A stretch of 64,000 nt of DNA from Budorcas taxicolor (GCF_023091745.1 NC_068910.1:129907170-129971169), one strand, 5' to 3'. Shown: positions 14,701-29,700, counted from the first letter of the stretch. Program-made: numbers and translations. Notes: generated from the letters alone by a model not told the origin.

Positions 14701-17700
14701 GAAAGATTGGGGAGGGAGATAAAATAAAACAGTGGCTCATTAAATTCTTTGGAAAACCTAGAATTTGAGGGAAATGGCAGCATAATTTATGTGGTGAGAA
14801 ATCAGGCTTTGGGTGACTCATTGGAGTTCTTAGAGGTAATAAGATCATGGTTAAAGAGGATTCAAATCACTTTGTTTAGAGTTTTTTTTTTTAATTAATT
14901 GTTTAGACTTTTAAAAGTCTTTTATGAGAAGACAAAAAAGATGAACTAGCATTGTATTTAGATGACATTTTTTCATGGACAGAAACCTGGATACTTGACC
15001 TTGCCCTTGAGTATAAAGCTAAGGGCTTTATATCCCTTACTCAGCACCCAGCATAGAGCAAGCAACATAGTAGTCACTCAACAAATAGTTGTCAGATGAC
15101 ATTTAATTCTCATAACAGTCTTCTAGGGCTCCATTATTATTATCCCTATTTTATAGCGACAAAACAAATGGTTCAGAGCAGTTAAATTTTCTTTACTAAA
15201 AACTGATGCTAACAATCTCTCAGCCTCCTTTAGTAATCTAAACCCTGAGCCCTTTAATCTCAGCCTGTCTTGATCTGCTTCCAAAACCATTCATGATCTC
15301 CATGGCCCCTGAACCCAGGTTTTGGCTCCTTTTAATGGCCTTGTACTTGGTCTTCTAATCTGGGCCCTTATCTACTGTTCCTCCAGGGCTGAGTTGCCTT
15401 GGCCTAGTCTAACTCCTGGGACCCAAATCCTGCTAAGGTCCTTCAAGGTCAGTATTCCTGTCCAATCCCTATATATTCACTTATTCAAATGATTTATTGT
15501 CGCTCTCCACATGATAGGTTTTATGCTAGGTACCATGACAGTCTCTGCCCTTGGGCAAAGAGAAGACCCTGCAATATGGACACGTTATGATAGGAAAACA
15601 AGGATATGGGTAACTGGGAATGATTTTGGAAGAGAAATATAAACAGGAATGTTCCCTCAGGAATAATTCCTAGTGCAGGACGTATTTAACATTCTTACAC
15701 ATGAACAATAAAAAACACACACAATAGAATAATCTGGTTTGCAGATAGCTCCAACATCTTTTCCAAGGAATTAAGTGCAAGTTGATGGAGATGTACTATA
15801 AAAAGAGCCAGCATGCTGTCTAAAACAGTTGAACAGGGCAATGTGCACTGCGGTGTTGGCAAACATCAGTGAGTGCATTTAGAGGAATGCAATCTAGTCT
15901 ATTTATAGGAGGATGGGATTGGAGCTATCAGGGAGCTTCTTCAACAAATACTTGGGATTCTACTGTCTGGAAGAAGGCATATGCTAGGTACTGCAGGTTG
16001 TAAGAAAATGAGGGAGATGTAGCTCCTACTCTCAAATACTCTGAGAAAAATATTGGAAGAGTTCAGTGAAGAAAGTAGTATTTTAGATGAAAGTGAAAGT
16101 GAAAGTCGCTCAGTCATGTCCAACTCTTTGCGACCCCCAGAATACTGGAGTAGGTAGCCTTTCCCTTCTCCAGGGGATCTTCCCAACCCAGGGATTGAAC
16201 CCAGGTCTCCTGCATTGTGGGCAGGTTCTTTATCAGCTGCACCACAAGGGAGTTTTAAATTACGGGTGAGATTTGGATGGGTGGATACTTGTGAGGGAAG
16301 TAGAGAAAATTCGAGGTAGACGAAAGAGCATAAAGCACCCAGGTAGGAAAATTTAGACTATTGTCCTAGGTTGGTGATGGTTCCAGGTTGGCTGATGGGT
16401 AGAGGACATGGAAGAGAGAAGTGTTTGAAAGGTACAATAGTGAACCACCTGTCTTGGGAGTCTGCATTTGATTGGCTGGGCAATGAGAGAGAGGTAACAG
16501 CAGGATTTAAAGATTTCTGAGTAATAATTTAGTAAGCTGAGTCTGGCAGTAAGGTGTAGGAAAGGGTGGGTTGGGAAGACACATGGATCAGTTAGGAGGC
16601 CCTTATAACAGTCAGGTAAGAGGAAGTGAAGTCCAAATCAGGTGCTGCTAAGAAAAGAAAGGAGAGTACATGGCACCCCACTCCAGTACTCTTGCCTGGA
16701 AAATCCCATGGACAGAAGAGCCTGGTAGGCTGCGGTCCTTGGGGTCGCGAAGAGTCGGACACGACTGAGCGACTTCCCTTTCACTTTTCCCTTTCATGCA
16801 CTGGAGAAGGAAATGGCAACCCGCTCCAGTGTTCTTGCCTGGAGAATCCCAGGGACAGGGAAGCCTGGTGGGCTGCCATCCATGGGGTCACACAGAGTTG
16901 GACACAACTGAAGTGACTTAGCAGTAGCAGTAGCATAGATTCCAAAGACATCTTGGGAGCAAATTCTACGGCAATGTTTCTTAAAGTGCGGTCTAGAGCC
17001 AATCTGCATGGAAATCATCTGGAGAGAATCCTGTGTATCATCCCAGACCTACTGAATTAGAATCTCTGGGGTGGGAGAGTCTGGGGAATCTACGTCTTCA
17101 ACAAGTCACCTTGGTAACTTTTATGTAGATGGGAATCATCATCTTATAGGCATGGCACATAACTCAATGTAAAGGGAGAAAGAAATTCTCATGATGACTC
17201 CAAGGACTGGCTGGGCAGTGGGTGGTGGTGGGGTAATTGCAGGTTGAGTGTGAAAGAGCGGTTGTGTCATTAACAGATCTAGAAAGCCTGAGAGAAAGGA
17301 AAGTCTCGCTGGGACTATGATGTCTTCAGTATGGATCCTGTTGAGGTGGGACATACTCATGGCAATGTCCCATATGGGGTTTGGAGTTGGGGGAGAGATT
17401 TGTAAACCATATTGTAGAGGTAATAGTTAATGTCATGGGAATGAATGATGTTTGTTAGATTTTAAAAAGTAAAATATGGGAGATGTGGAAGATACTGAGA
17501 GGAAGATGAAGTAGATCATAGAGTATAAATGAGGTTCCACAGTGAAGGCAGAATGGCTTACAAATATGACTGTTGGGATGGACTTCCTGAAATATGGCCT
17601 ACAAGTTACACCAAGTTTGGGGCTGGAATTATGTTGGGTGAAGTTAGATTTCTGCCTGCAGAGATGAATATTTGTGGGGAATTTGGGGGATAGGTGGGAA

Positions 17701-20700
17701 ATGAAGTGGGCTAGAAAAACCCTCTGCTGCTCAAGGAATTCCTCTTCTTAGTTCACCAAAGCTGGGTATTTCTTATCAATAGCAAGTAACCATTTGCCTC
17801 TAAGGCAAAGAGAGTCTAATAAAGTGGGAATCACTAACTGATAATTGGAAAGAAAATGGAGATGCAAAGGGCGAATTGGGTTGAACTGTCTTCTCAAAAT
17901 TCCTATGTTGAGTCCAAACCCCTACTACCTTAGAATATAACCACATTTGGAGATAGGGTCTTTATGGAAGTGATTAAGTTAAAATGAGGTTGTTGGGGTG
18001 GCCCCTGACCAACCTACTGTGTCCTTATAAGAAGAGGAAGTTCAAACGTTCAGAAGAAAGACGTTCAGAAGGAAGATGACATGAAGACAGAGGGAGAAGG
18101 TAGCCAACTACAAGCCCATCAAGAGGCCTCAGAAGAAACCCAGCTGCCAACACCTTGATCTCAGACATCTTGCCTCCACAGCTGTGAGAAAACAAATCTT
18201 TATTGGTTAAGCCACCCAGTAGGTGGTACTTTGTAAAGGCAGCCCTAGCAAAAGAATAAAGAGGGGAGGGGCCGATGTGGGCGATAAGAAAGAGAAGAGA
18301 AGAGAAGAAAGACAAGAAGGAAGGAGCAGCAGGGGAGTAGGTACTTCTCTCTCTCCCAAGAGGGCGATGGAGACAGGGCAGAGACAAGGAGGTGTTTCAG
18401 GACGCTGGAGATGGCCTGTTTTGCAGGTTTACATGATGTCCTGGACCGCAGGAGAGGACAGAGCTCCAGGAAGAAAAGAGGCAAGTCAGCTACTCCAGGT
18501 TTGGGGATATTGGGGAGGAAAGGGTTGTGTTTAGCCATGGATGATTTATAATAATAAAAATGGAAACAATCTAAGTACCTGAAAATAAAGGAATCATCTC
18601 ATAAACATGTCCTGGGTAATTATGCCACATGAAAAACCATCTACATTCAAAGAGTTTGAAAAGGCATGGGGCAAAGCATAAAAATATGATGTTTCCATTG
18701 AAAAAACAGAACGTAAAATTGTATTAGAGCATGACTGTGTGCGTGCTAAGTCACTAAGTCCTGTCCGACTATGCGACCCTATGGACTGTAGCCCGCCAGG
18801 CTCCTCTGTCCGTGGGATTTTCTGGGCAAGAATGCTGGAGTGGGTTGCCATGCTCTCCTCCAGGGGATCTTCCCAAACCAGAAATTGAACCTGTGTCCCT
18901 TGCATTGCAGGCAGATGCTTTACCACTGAGCCACCAGGGGAGACCTTCTGCACTCTACAGTATGACCTTATTATCTATGTATTTTAATGACAGTAATTTG
19001 TATCTGTTAATCTCAAATTCCTAACTTATTCCCCATCCTGCTTGTTTTCTAAGTCTGTGAGTCTGTTTTTTGGCCATGATGCATGTTTTCCAGGATCTTA
19101 GTTCCTCGACCAGGGATCAAATCTGAACCTTGGCAGTGAAAGCATGGAGTCCTAGCCACTGGACCACCAGAGAATTCCTGTTTCTGTTTTGTAAATAAGT
19201 TCATTTGTATTAGAGTTTACATTACACATTTAATTAGTATAATAATCTCTACTAAGTGAAGTTAGAGAAAGACAACATCATATAGTTTTTTTTAAAACAT
19301 CATTAATTTAAGAGAATTCATAGCCTCTTTTACGTCCCTTACCTGCTCCCTACAGAAAACTCTGCTTTGCTTATCCCCACTCCCTCAATCCTTGAACTTC
19401 AGTCTCACCATGTAAATCAAAGTTTTGTCTGCGTGTGCTCATGCATGTGCTGTGAAAAGTGGATGAGGACCTACTCTCTGACATCTTCTAGTGGCACAAG
19501 GTAGGGGGAGGCAGAGGCAAGCCAGGTACTTGTGGTCCCGGCCTGAGCTCAGGAGAGTGGTGTGAGAGGGTTGGAGTCCAGGGAAAATTGGGGAAAGAGG
19601 ATTTAAAAAAGTGTTGCTGTGGGTCATATACTGGACACTCTTTGGTGTTTTCAGGAGAAGCAAATGTGCAAAGAAGAAGACTGGAAAGAAAGAAACCGAA
19701 ACATTGGAAGTAGTTAAATCTGCATTGGTACGATTATTAAGCACTGACACTTTTATGTAAGTTTTAAATAGAACATGACTTAATAGTAAGGAGCAATTAT
19801 TGTTATTTAAAGGAAGTACACATATTAGTACTTTCAGTAGAGTGATCTGGGCAGGTTGTATTGCAAAGGGTTAGGAGTGAATAGAGGTGATAAAGTGGGC
19901 TTAGATTACTTTCTCAAGGAATCACTATGAATAGGAATGACAGGCAAAACCTTGAAAAGGCAGGAAATCCAAGACATTTTTGGTGGGAGGGGGTTTTTAG
20001 AATAGTGAAACCTAAAGAATGACAACTGCTGCTGCTAAGTCGCTTCAGTCGTGTCCAACTCTGTGCGACCCCATAGACAGCAGCCCACCAGGCTCCCCCA
20101 TCCCTGGGATTCTCCAGGCAAGAACACTGGAGTGGGTCGCCATTTCCTTCTCCAATGCATGAAAGTGAAAAGTCAAAGTGAAGTTGCTCAGTCGTATTTG
20201 ACCCTCAGCGACCCCATGGACTGCAGCCTTCCAGGCTCCTCCGTCCATGGGATTTTCCAGGCAAGAGTACTGGAGTGGGGTGCCATTCCCTTCTCCAAGA
20301 ATGACAAATTAGACATCAAACACTCTGTAAGGATGTATTGTTTTGAAACAGTTATGATAATTTTTGTGTCCTGGAGGCAGAGGGAGTTTTATGATGTGAT
20401 CTTTTACTAGCTTTGAAGTATTTCTCACTTGGTCCAAATAATACTGGTTGAGATCTAATAGGTAATTTCCTCAGCTGAGGCTTAACTGGGTCAATAGTCT
20501 GATTTTCCAACAGTCAAGACATTAGGGCTAGGGCTATAGTGATAACAAAGATAAACTTTAAAGGACTCTGACTGGTAAAGAGCAATGCTGATTCAGGAAT
20601 GCTAATTGAAATCTGTAAACTCACAGTTAAATTGGATGTATATTTGTTTGTTAAATTCTGGGATTCCAGAAGTTAGAGGAAGGTGCATGATGCACAAAAT

Positions 20701-23700
20701 TAGGTATATATCTTATGTGAGATATTAATGGTTTGGATTTATGTCCACAGCTGAATCTAAATATAGTCAAAGTTTGCATTAATTCTTAGGTGATTAATTA
20801 AATATACACTAAAAGAAAATGAAGTCTTGGAGGACACTATTTCCAGTCTTCCTGGGAGGAAATCACAGATGATGGTGATGATAGCTTATCCTAAAATGCT
20901 CCCTTGGAGGAAACATTAAGTAACTGTCATGTCTTCAAATACTCAGAGATGACTAATACAGGGAGTTGATGAAGCATTGGATTGGGTCTGTGACAGGTGA
21001 CATACCTATTGTACAGGTTTCAGCTGGGAAGACTGTCAGATGGATACCTAAAAATAATTTTCTCAGACTTTCTCGGTGAGAGTCTGGAGTACATATTTGG
21101 AAGAGGTTGAGGGGGGTAGGGGCGAGTGATGAATGCAGATTGGTGTGGTTAATTAATGAAGCATAAAATTAGAAAGAGATATTAACTTGTCAAGAAGGTG
21201 TAAACAAAAAGTCAAAAGGATAAAATTTTCAAGAACAGCCAGGGTGTGTATCAGGACAGGGGAAGCAGGGTGGCAGGTGTAGATTACAGAGACGGAGGAG
21301 GATAAACCACTACGTTGATGGAACTGGTGTCCAACTCAAAGTACAATTGAGTTCTGGGGCACATCTGTCCCCATTTGTGTGAGCACAGAGTCAGAAATGA
21401 GCAGGAGAAAAATTGGAGAAGAAATGCATTTGGAGAAATGCACTATGGAGAAAGTGTTTGAAGGAATTCAGAACAGGAGGAAGGTAACAAGTTCGAGGAG
21501 AAATGCAAAGCAAGGAAATGGAGAAGGGGACGAAGAAACAAGTGTATATTGAGGCTCTACTAGAAACAAGCAGAAACTTTCGATGCATCTATTTGGATGC
21601 CTCTGGATTAACTCAGGCTTTTAAATACAGTTTCCTCATTAGCAGATACACACCACTACATATAAAATAGATAAACAGCAAGGTTCTACTGTATAGTACA
21701 GGGAACTATACTCAATATCCTATAATAAAACATAATGGAAAAGAATATGAAAAAGATTCTATATAAATAAATCACTTTGCTGTACGATAGAAACTAACAC
21801 ATTATAAATCAACTGTACTTCAATTAAATTTTTAAAACTGCAGTTTCCTCAAACTTCTCTCTCAGAATGTGTGTGTGCCAACTACTTATGCAATAATGAA
21901 TTAACATGCACAACTGATGTACTTGACTCTCACCGATGGTGGGAGACTTCCATTTTCTACTTTGCTAATTTCTATAACATTTAAGTTTTTATAAATATAT
22001 ATTACTCTTATAATAAGACAAAATCAGAAAAATTCTATCCGAATGAGGTTAGCTTCCATAAAAAAGCCACTTGTACCCCCGAATAATCATTAGGAAGGGT
22101 TGCATTTATGTCAAATAAAATGTATCATAGTAGTCATAGAGATAAAAATATGATATAATAAAAGGATATTACTGAGCATATTACACATCGCACTCACATT
22201 TTCCTTAAAGATTAGGTTTAAAACTTCACCCTCCACCCCGCAAAAATGACATAAGTGTGGCTCCACTATTGCCCACACAACCGCATCTAAGATGATGTAC
22301 ATAGACTGTCAAGTCTTAGATAACTGTGTGAATGATATTAGCAGCAGGCACAGTGGAACTCCCCTCTTCACCTCATATACCAGGCTGATAGTTATCTTAA
22401 GGGTCCCATGATTTAATTCCCAAATATCTGCCTACGATTTTGCCTGCAATCCTTCTTTTAATTAATGCTCAATGGTTTTCAAATTTAGCTCAATGGTTCT
22501 CAAATTTAATGTACATAAGAATTACCATACAGAGTAGCACACACAAAAGCACATATCTTATACTTTATGGGGAGTTAAGGGATTTTTCAGAGATGATTTG
22601 AACTTGTTTAACTTGCTGATTTAACAGCCACCTTGTTCCTTTGTATAATATGAGATTTGGCTCCACTTAAGAGAACTATCAGAAACTTAATTGGGGATTC
22701 TCTTTGCTGAATAAAAAAAGAATTAGAAAGCTTACTGTGGTTCAATTACCTTCTCAACTTTCCAAAACAAATATCCAATAAATGCTTAAATTCTGTCCTG
22801 ACCAGGAATCCTTTAGTAGTATAGGTATCCATCCTTTGTTTTTGTTTTTTTTATAATATGATGGAGTCCTGTTATTAAGCCATTGGGTCTATTTATTAAT
22901 CTAAAACAAATGAGTATGAGCATTGTAACTCTAAACGAGAAACTGGAGAATTTGAGATACAACCTGTTGAGGAATCAAGCAGATTTTCAGAGAATGAACA
23001 GTGACTTGACCGCTCAAAGACAGCAGGGAAGTAGAAGTAGAAGGCCAGGGAGGCAACCTAGGTCTGTTTTCCTTTCTGCCTTATCCTTTTGTTATTGGTG
23101 ACATGTACCTAAACTCAGGAGCAAAGAGAATACACTCGGGTGCTCAGAAGGTTAAAAAAAAAGAGCTCAGTCTATTATAGCCCTGGGTGTCTCTCGTTAC
23201 TGAAAGCACAGTACATAAATGATATGCAGAGGGAAAGCCCATTTGTCACTAGACCGAAAGAAGGAAACTTTCAGGCAAGGAATGGAGGTTTGCAGGTGAC
23301 AGTTTAGGTGAAAATCAACCAGTCTGCAGATGTGTAGATGCATTTTCACCAACCTGTATAATTTCCAGTCATTCACTGGGCGCTCCTGCAGCTAGAAAAA
23401 TGAAAGCTTATACACACACATGTGCACAGGCATGGCTGATCACTTCCAAAAGTCCTACCCAAGGCTGGGCAAAGGAACAGATACACGTAGCACTTATTTT
23501 AAAAATCTAATTTCTCAAAGACCCAGGTGAGGCTTAAATGTTTATATTTAAGGCTTTGCTCTCCAACTCATAGGACCAGGTTACCTGGTTAGGATCAGGA
23601 TTAACTTCGTCCCAGTTGTGAGTGATGTGGCCTTGGTCAATGAATTCAAAAGGCTTGTGACAAACTGAAGGGAGAATCCTATACAGCCAGCTGTGGGGAG

Positions 23701-26700
23701 GAAACAAGGACACACAAAACTTAGGGTGATGTTATGGGTGATGCCCAGACTGTCTCAGGAAGTACCGTCAGGAAGACACTCAAGTCCACAAAGATCTGTG
23801 GGCTTTAATGTGAGATGCAATGACGCAGCATCGCTCCTTAATAGCCACTGTTGCCCATAGCCCTGCCTCTTCTCACCTTTCAACTCTACCCATCAAATGG
23901 AGAGTTGGAGGCTCTAGCCTTCGGTTGTTTCCACGTTGGCAAAGAAAGAACTGTCTTTCCCAATGACAACTATAAAGGAAGGGAAAGTACCTTGAGGAAT
24001 ATCTGTGCAGGCAGACCCACAGGAAAACATTAGCTTATATATGTCATTGGATCCTAATCTTTGCTCTGGCTCTAGTTAAGTGAGGAAAATGAAGCCCACA
24101 CAGTTTGAGACAATACAGGTGGTTTCTTTGTCAGTCTTGAAATATTAACCAATTTTCTTACTTAAAATTGTAAAATTAATTCATGCCAATGCGAAAAATA
24201 ATTCAAGCAATTTAAAAAGTCCCCAAAGGTAAAAGACTTTCTCCTCTAGTTTCTCCAGCACCAGTTCTCAGAGGCATTAGAACTGTTTAACAATTTTCTT
24301 GTATATTCTTTCAGATGTTTCCAATGCGTAATAAGCAAAATTGCCAAATTGCTGTACCATTTTAGTCTCACAACAATAATGAATGAAAGTGGCTGATTAC
24401 CAACATCTTTACAAATATGCAGTATTATGAATAATTTTGACCTTAGGTGAAAAATGCTATCTAATTTTTATTTTGAATTACCTTTATTTATGAGTAAGGT
24501 TGAGAATCTATATGTTTATGGGCCCCCTGTAATTTTTCTGTGAATTACTTGCCCAAGTTCTTTACTGTTTTTCTATTGGGTTGTCTTTTTTATGCTAATT
24601 TGTAAGAGATTTAGGAAATTAACACAACTGTACTCTAAAATTATAAAACCATCCATATTTTCCTATAGCACATTTGTAGCTTTGTTTCAAGCTTCTCTGG
24701 TGACTCAGAGAGTAAGGAATCCATCTATAATTCAGGAGACCGGGTTTGATCCCTGGGTTCGGAAGATCTCCTAGAGAAGGGAATGGCAACTCACTCCAGT
24801 ATTCTTGCCTGGAGAATTCATTCCATGGACCGAGCAGATTGTGAGCAGGCAGAGGAGACTGTGGCCCGTGGGGTCACAAAGAGTCGGATGTGACCAAGCG
24901 ACCAACACACACAGCTTTGTTTCAGTGAGAGATGATCTTAATGAGGGAACCCTGAAGGACACCAGGAGAGAAGCATCCAGAAGTTGAGAGGGACACTGAA
25001 ACGCCCTAAGAGGGACCCACGTCCTCTCAGAGGCTGTTACCCTGACAGAGTACGGCAGGCAGAGGAATACCACCTGGGGCAATGGAAGATTAGACCTGCT
25101 TGAACAGCTTCTGGCCCTTTAAGCTCCAGGACAGTCTACCTCAGGAGGTGGAGGTGACCTGGGCTGAAACTGAGTCATTCGGGAGATCAAGCTAGATTTG
25201 TTCAGTTTTCTTGTTTCCTCGAGCTCTAGGTGAAGTGATCTCAGGCATTGGACTTCAGACCGTGAGTTATTAATAACTATGCCTCGCTAGCATCTAGTAG
25301 TATACAAAATTGAGAACACGTATGTGTGTCTTAGAACCAACTGTGAGATCCTGGGCAAGTTTTTTGAGTCTATGTTCCTCATCCTTATCTCCTAGGATTG
25401 TTGTCAGGATTCAGAGTTTATGTACCAAGAATGCCTGGTAGAGTAGATGCTCACTTAATAGATGTGTGTTGAATTGTTTATCTGTCTACCCCTATCACCT
25501 AGGTTGTTATGATGGTCCAGATTTTCCATGTTCTCTGTCCTGGCTTTCACCTTCTCAGGACCGAAAGGATCAGTTAACTAATCATAAAAACCAACCCCTG
25601 AGAGATATACTCTCTGATAGTTTTTGGGTGGGGGTGAGGGGTCCTGAACCCTGTGGTTTAAATGCTGCAGCTGCTAAGTCACTTCAGTCATGTCCCACTC
25701 TGTGTGACCCCATAGACGGCAGCCCACCAGGCTCCCGTGTCCCTGGGATTCTCCAGGCAAGAACACTGGAGTGGGTTGCCATTTCCTTCTCCAATGCATG
25801 AAAGTGAAGAACGAAAGTGAAGTCGCTCAGTTGTGTCCCACCCTCAGCGATCCCATGGACTGCAGCCCACCAGGCTCCTTCATCCATGGGATTTTCCAGG
25901 CAAGAGTACTGGAGTAGGGTGCCATTGCCTTCTCCGTGTGGTTTAAATGAGTAGTGACTAAATGTAGGAATACCAGGCTTTCTCACTTAAGGATGGGGTT
26001 GGCTCCATCTTCCCCCCTGGGGATTTTGAGCATTTTCAGAAAACTCTTGTGGATACCTTTGAAGAGTTCTAGACAGATGGGTGAACCGTGCCTAGTATCC
26101 TTTTTTTTTTCAGCTGAGTTTGTATAACTCCCCAGGCAGCACTACATTGCCCTGGACAGAGATTTAATTCTGATTCAGGGAATGGTGCCAGCATCTTAAT
26201 GAAATGCCAACAGCTCCTTTTCAGCCTCCTGGAACAGAGCTCTACTCCTGCTGGCTGAAGACATTGCTGAATAATGGGGGCAGGCAGCAGAATTCGGAGT
26301 CCAGGTGTCCCGTTAGTGAATGGGTCATAAAGTCAAGAACATTGCCATGGAGGCCAGGCTGTCATAAATTAGAATGGACAAGAATTGTCTGTGTGCTTAC
26401 CTTACCTTGGCTATCTGGGCTTGCAGAGAGAGAGAGATGATTAAATAGTGATAGAATTAATCCTCATTTGACAAGTATGGGAAACTATCTCTTCCCCTCT
26501 TCATCTGCAAATCTAGCGAGAGAGAAGCAATATTGATATTGATGTGATAACAGCACCTGCCACTCAATTTTCTGACAGCCTCTTAGGGATACCATGTATT
26601 AAAGGGAGACACTCTGTTATTGTGGCAATAATGATGATTATGGTAATTAATGTTAACTGAGCACTCACCAGGTATCTGGCAATGTGCTAAGGACTTTGCA

Positions 26701-29700
26701 TACATTCTTTCCTTTAATCCTCTTCAAGACTATGAAATAAGCACTATTATTATCTTTTTTACAAATGAAAAACCAAAAGGCTCTAAGAGGGTAGATGACA
26801 CGCCCAAGGTCACGCAGCTGGAAAGAGCAGGAGCCAGGATTTAAACTCAAGAGGTCTGACTGCAGTGTGGGCATGATTAACCAGTAAGGGGAACAATCTA
26901 TCATTTGTGTGGTCCATGATGCTCTTGTACTCAGTCTCATTTACTTCTCAGGAAGACTCTCTGGAGATAAACCCAATCATCTTCCACTAAGCTGTACAAG
27001 ACTGCCTACCCTCCACCCCCAACCTCCAATATAAGTAGCAGCCCTCTTTGCAGATACCTTCATCTGGTCTGAAATTCTTGCAACTGGACACGGCTTGTTT
27101 AAGTCACAACACATAACTGCCTCCCCAAATCACAACACCTACTGCATCTTATCTGCACCATAGAAGTTAACCAAGGGAGTGTGTCCATTGACCTGGCTTG
27201 TAGGACATGGGAACATGACACGTTGTGCTAATGAATCAGCAAAGGCAAATTCCAAGGAGAAAAAACCTTATTAATTCAAACCACAAGGGGCCATAATACA
27301 TGACCTGTCATCTAACCCATGCTTGGATTATCCAATATTTTCATCCAAACAACATAATACTTCTAGTCAGCTGAGGAAGACATTGCACTGAATCTTCTGT
27401 AACTTTGAGTTAATCAGTATTTAAAAAAAAAAAAAAGTGAAACAAAATTGGACAATTCCTAGGGGAAGTCCAGACTATGAGGAACATTTTTTTCTGAGTA
27501 CAAGCAATAATTTGTAAATGTAACTAGACATGTCTGTTTTCTAGGCTCTATGCAGCTGTTCTCTCCACCTCTTCCAACAGTCACTTGATTCTAGCTGGAG
27601 ATGAGATTCATCCTTCCCTGACTATGATCCAAGGCACAGTCTATAAGAAGCAGGATTTGGGGCAGCCCTGGGAGGTTGTGGCCCAAGTATAGGAGGCAGA
27701 ATTAAATACTAGTTATAGCTCCCATACCTTCTTTTATTGGTGCTCCGTGGACAAGTGAAAGCTGATCCTGAGAGCTGCTCAGCATACAGATTGTAGGGGC
27801 AAACTTGAGGATTATTCTAAAACAAAGGAGGCAATAAATGACATCACTCCATCAGAAAGGTATCCCACCTTCCCATGACACAACCCAGTGGGGGAAATTC
27901 TGGCTTGGATGGGGATGCTCTGGGTCACTTACTGCACATGACCAGCTTCAACCTATATATCCTTCTTATAATAATGTTTTAGGAAACTTATTGTATAAAA
28001 TTTATAAATTATAACCTATCTCACCCTTCAGAAATATCCCAATGCTGACATATGAGTATATTTCTTTCTATTCTTACCCTCCAAAATGGGGATTCTGTGA
28101 CATGTGTAGTCTTCTTAATAATTAGCACATTAAAATAGAGAAAAACAATATATCATGAGCATTTTTTATGCCATGAAATAGTCTTCAAATTTTTTTGAAA
28201 AATTTTTGTTTGCCATAGTTTTTATTGTAACCAATACTAGTGTGAATATCTTTGTGTACACATTTTAAAACAAGGGCTGATTATTTTCTCCCCATTGTCA
28301 TGTCTTATGCTGTTCAAAGAAGTATAAGAAAGTCCCCTAACCCTGAACCTGGGGGATCCTCCTGAAAGCCCTACAGTTAGTCTTACTTATTTTGAGGTAA
28401 GTGTTTTGCCATAGGTAACCATCATCCAACTTTAATTTTTGTATTATTGCTGTTCAGTATCCCAGTTGTTTTAACAATCTGTAAAACTTTTAGACAGTTC
28501 ACAGGCTAATACAATAGCTATGGTGGGAAGAGGCACTTGACCTGAAGGCTGGTATTACATTCCCTTAATTCAGAGTTCTCTAATTAATATTTTATTTACT
28601 CATACCTGTCCTTCTGGCAGGGCACCTGGGCAGCGAGGGTCCTCTGAGGCACACTCATTCCCGAATCCAGAAATGTACTGCATGTGACAAGATACAAAGG
28701 CCACCATCAATGGGACTTAAAGGGTATTCTGCTATTTGACTATCTGCGAAGGTAAGAAATTTCTCTATGGACATGTGTTTATCATGTTCTATACATCATA
28801 TCTTTACTATGTCTTGGCATGTGACCCATTTAGGACAGATAATTTCCCTGCGTGGATTTCAAAGACCCACAGTTGATTGGGAGAAGAGTGCTGGATATTG
28901 CATGGACTCGCCTCCCCTAGCTGTATTTACTTACTTACTTGATTTATGGGCTTGTTCTTAATTGTCCCACTCCAAGAATAGGTTCTTTAATTCTGGGTCC
29001 ATCAGGGAGTTCCTGAGAGGGGAGATGGGCTCAACTCCAGGTTAGTAAGATCTTGCTTGCCTAGATAGAAACCTCCCTGAGGTTGGCGCTTCACTCCCCC
29101 TCCGTACACTGAAACAAGCAGCTACAAGGAGATGTGTGGATCCAATCTGACAGCAAAACCCTTGAGAAAAAGCTGTCCAATCAACCTGGCTGCAGGCAAA
29201 AGCCTATGTCATCTGGGTCACATACGGAGCACTTGTATATATGTTTGCATCTATGTGGAAAACAAAATTTGAAGATATGGGTACCCTTCAGGAGAAGAGT
29301 CAGACAGGAATCTGTCCTCAGTGGCACAAAGGAGTGCATTCTGACTGCCATCTGTTTACTTTACGTTCAGAGAGAGGGAAAGAGAGTTTCTCAACAAAGT
29401 GTGTAGGTCCCCTGAAACTGACTCTGACAACACTTAACACACTTGTGAGTTCTTGTTCACTCTCTGGCTTTTCTGCTGGTTTATAAGCTCCATAAAGGCT
29501 GGAACTACAGCATCTTGTTTACCTCTATATATGCTTTGTGCCTTGTTTATAGAAGGTACTCAATAGATACCTATTGTTTTAGTTTCCCTTTGAAGCCTAT
29601 GCCAACGCAAGAGTATGTATCCTGCTCTAAGTAGGGTTGTGTGTGTGTGTGTGTGCACGTGCGTGCGTGTGCTAAGTTGCTTCAGTCGAGTCCAACTCTT

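Larger units (their letters stand above)
11692..23584. other. HGD intron 4 (11.9 kb)
   Basis: The largest HGD intron. In order it holds a (CA)n repeat, a GT/GA-rich patch (about 11915-11960), MER20, MIR, L1 fragments, a Bov-tA, a Bov-A2, a MER5A-like element, a MaLR LTR, another Bov-tA, an L1 and CHR-2 pair, a second Bov-A2, and an artiodactyl L1 3' end. About 195 bp downstream of exon 4 (in transcription order) lies an exon-like segment at 23354-23391. Confidence 0.8.
23691..27727. other. HGD intron 3
   Basis: 4.0 kb. It contains a Bov-tA (24690-24912), a MIR (about 25325-25475), a Bov-A2 (25665-25936), a second MIR (26646-26886) and an A-run at 27421-27434. The rest is unrecognised. Confidence 0.7.

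Noticed and set aside
22883..23101. 72-codon ORF with Arg-rich end upstream of the exon-like segment
   Set aside because: On the plus strand in HGD intron 4, with no homology, and it starts and stops without splice or poly(A) context.
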